From an uncultured Caulobacterales bacterium (lineage in GTDB: Bacteria; Pseudomonadota; Alphaproteobacteria; Caulobacterales; Maricaulaceae): a stretch of 64,000 nucleotides of DNA. The DNA lies in the NCBI GenBank assembly GCA_947503715.1, contig CANNER010000002.1:186001-250000 (forward strand). Direction: 5' to 3'. The position numbers and the translations under genes were made by a program. Under the pieces are notes generated by a model. It saw only the letters and a program-made list of their open reading frames with translations, was not told the DNA's origin and did not search any database. Shown one piece after another: positions 63,152 through 64,000 of this stretch. How positions within the stretch are numbered: the first letter of the stretch is position 1; each line of letters begins with the position of its first letter.

Positions 63152-63999
63152 ATATTATACCGAAATTAGCGGGTGTTTGCGGATGGCCTATCCACCACTC
63201 CCTTTCCCCTGTTTTGCATAATTATTGGCTGAAACAGGCAGGCATTGCAGGGGCCTATATTCCCTTTGCGGTTAGACCTGAGGATGCGATTGATGCGTTT
63301 CGGGCGCTCAAACGGACCTCGATTATGGGTGTGAACGTAACCTTGCCGCTGAAAGGGCAGGCCTTTCAAGCCGGAGACATCGCGACGGATGATGCGCAGA
63401 AACTGGGTGTTGCGAATTGTCTCTATAAATCCAAAGGCCAGCTCGTCGCCCATAATACGGATATGGAAGGGTTTGCCGCACCACTTTTAAACCGGATGGG
63501 CGCGAACCAGCTGCAAAATGGGTCGGCTCTTGTGATTGGGGCGGGCGGTGCGAGCCGCGCTGTCCTCGGGGCTTTACTCTCGCTGGGCATGCCTGAAATT
63601 TGCCTGACAAACCGGACGGATGCGAAGGCCGAAGATCTTGTCAGTCAGGTGGATGTCCCGAGTCTTTATGCCGTTCCATGGGAGCAAAGAGAAATAGCGG
63701 TTGCGCGCGCAGATCTCATTATTAATGCGAGTGCGGCAGGCATGGCGGGAAAACGGGCGCTCGATATCTCCCTCGCAGATGCCCGGTCAAATGCCTTAAT
63801 TTATGATCTCATCTATACGCCCCGCGTCACGCCGCTGATGAAAGAAGCAGAAAGTCGGGGCCTACAAACATTGGGCGGTTTGGAAATGTTGATTGCGCAG
63901 GCCCGGCCAAGCTTCCGTCTTTTTTACGGCCAACTTCCCCCGGCTGAGGCAGACCCGACCGAAATTCTGTTTGACGCTTTACGGACTGGAATCCGATGA
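63148..63999 (+). CDS. aroE: Shikimate dehydrogenase
   Basis: 283 residues; reduces 3-dehydroshikimate to shikimate with NADPH in aromatic biosynthesis. N-terminal substrate domain with GWPIHHSLSPVLHNYW and GVNVTLPLKG (catalytic Lys), AHNTDMEGF, then the nucleotide site VIGAGGASRAVLGAL. The start is GTG at 63148, overlapping the maf stop. The stop at 63997-63999 overlaps an ATG at 63996, where the next gene (often coaE in relatives) would begin at the window edge. Confidence 0.95.
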   Translation: MNIIPKLAGVCGWPIHHSLSPVLHNYWLKQAGIAGAYIPFAVRPEDAIDAFRALKRTSIMGVNVTLPLKGQAFQAGDIATDDAQKLGVANCLYKSKGQLVAHNTDMEGFAAPLLNRMGANQLQNGSALVIGAGGASRAVLGALLSLGMPEICLTNRTDAKAEDLVSQVDVPSLYAVPWEQREIAVARADLIINASAAGMAGKRALDISLADARSNALIYDLIYTPRVTPLMKEAESRGLQTLGGLEMLIAQARPSFRLFYGQLPPAEADPTEILFDALRTGIR

Positions 64000-64000
64000 A

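Overview
The window is a gene-dense chromosomal segment of an alphaproteobacterium. The gene set and local order (rho, hemJ, hemE, then a non-coding gap, then ppsR-maf-aroE; TimA/MltA/Smr next to secB; phoH-ybeY-corC-lnt; glnD-murJ-trpS) resemble Caulobacterales/Maricaulales-type bacteria such as the Hyphomonadaceae. This placement is inferred from gene content and synteny; no rRNA is present. I saw no tRNA, rRNA, CRISPR array, prophage or insertion sequence.

Layout. 1-6.5 kb: the 5' part of ftsK (its C-terminal coding end lies outside the window), a ubiquinone-type monooxygenase, and secB, dnaN and recF on the minus strand. 6.5-9 kb: timA-mltA-smr. 9-12 kb: a DM13 protein divergent from a TetR regulator with a clear operator, then hslU and a DUF2805 protein. 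12-12.7 kb: an 820-bp convergent non-coding gap holding a palindromic repeat and an unexplained nested hairpin. 12.7-19 kb: hisS, a cyclophilin, pgi, rph, trmB and an XRE regulator. 19-24 kb: lnt, corC, ybeY and phoH, with a DUF922 zinc-protease gene inserted between ybeY and phoH. 24-31 kb: accessory genes (AbgT transporter, a DUF6065-like protein, an XRE-membrane protein, a YcxB-like membrane protein, a TIMP/NTR-like secreted protein) around miaB. 31-37 kb: a PhoB-box-preceded metallophosphoesterase (probably PlcP-like), a zincin, a Fur-family regulator, rimI, tsaB, nfuA, two tandem M48/PDZ metalloproteases and a PCu(A)C copper chaperone. 37-48 kb: trpS, murJ, glnD, mutS, ampG and a PAS-REC protein that lacks a kinase core. 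48-55 kb: comM, small envelope proteins, an aldose dehydrogenase, an MliC-like lipoprotein and rho. 55-61 kb: a WS/DGAT acyltransferase, a lipase, the second DUF922 protease, hemJ, a BASS transporter and hemE. 61.2-61.7 kb: a putative replication origin. 61.7-64 kb: ppsR-maf-aroE, overlapping by 4 bp at each junction.

Most genes are housekeeping: replication and repair (ftsK, dnaN, recF, mutS, the origin), translation and tRNA modification (hisS, trpS, miaB, trmB, tsaB, rimI, ybeY), cell envelope (lnt, murJ, mltA, ampG, secB), haem (hemE, hemJ) and nitrogen signalling (glnD). The accessory layer is rich in secreted or envelope zinc metalloproteases (two DUF922, two M48) and small lipoproteins, plus a secreted protein whose predicted mature N-terminus begins CSC like animal TIMPs.

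The points most worth a second look are: the Caulobacter-type origin and a 28-codon transmembrane micro-ORF inside it; four GTCA half-sites at exact 11-bp spacing (a double Pho box) ahead of the phosphoesterase; the TIMP-like protein; the DUF922 pair; the candidate structured RNA beside pgi; and the unexplained 576-bp gap downstream of hisS.
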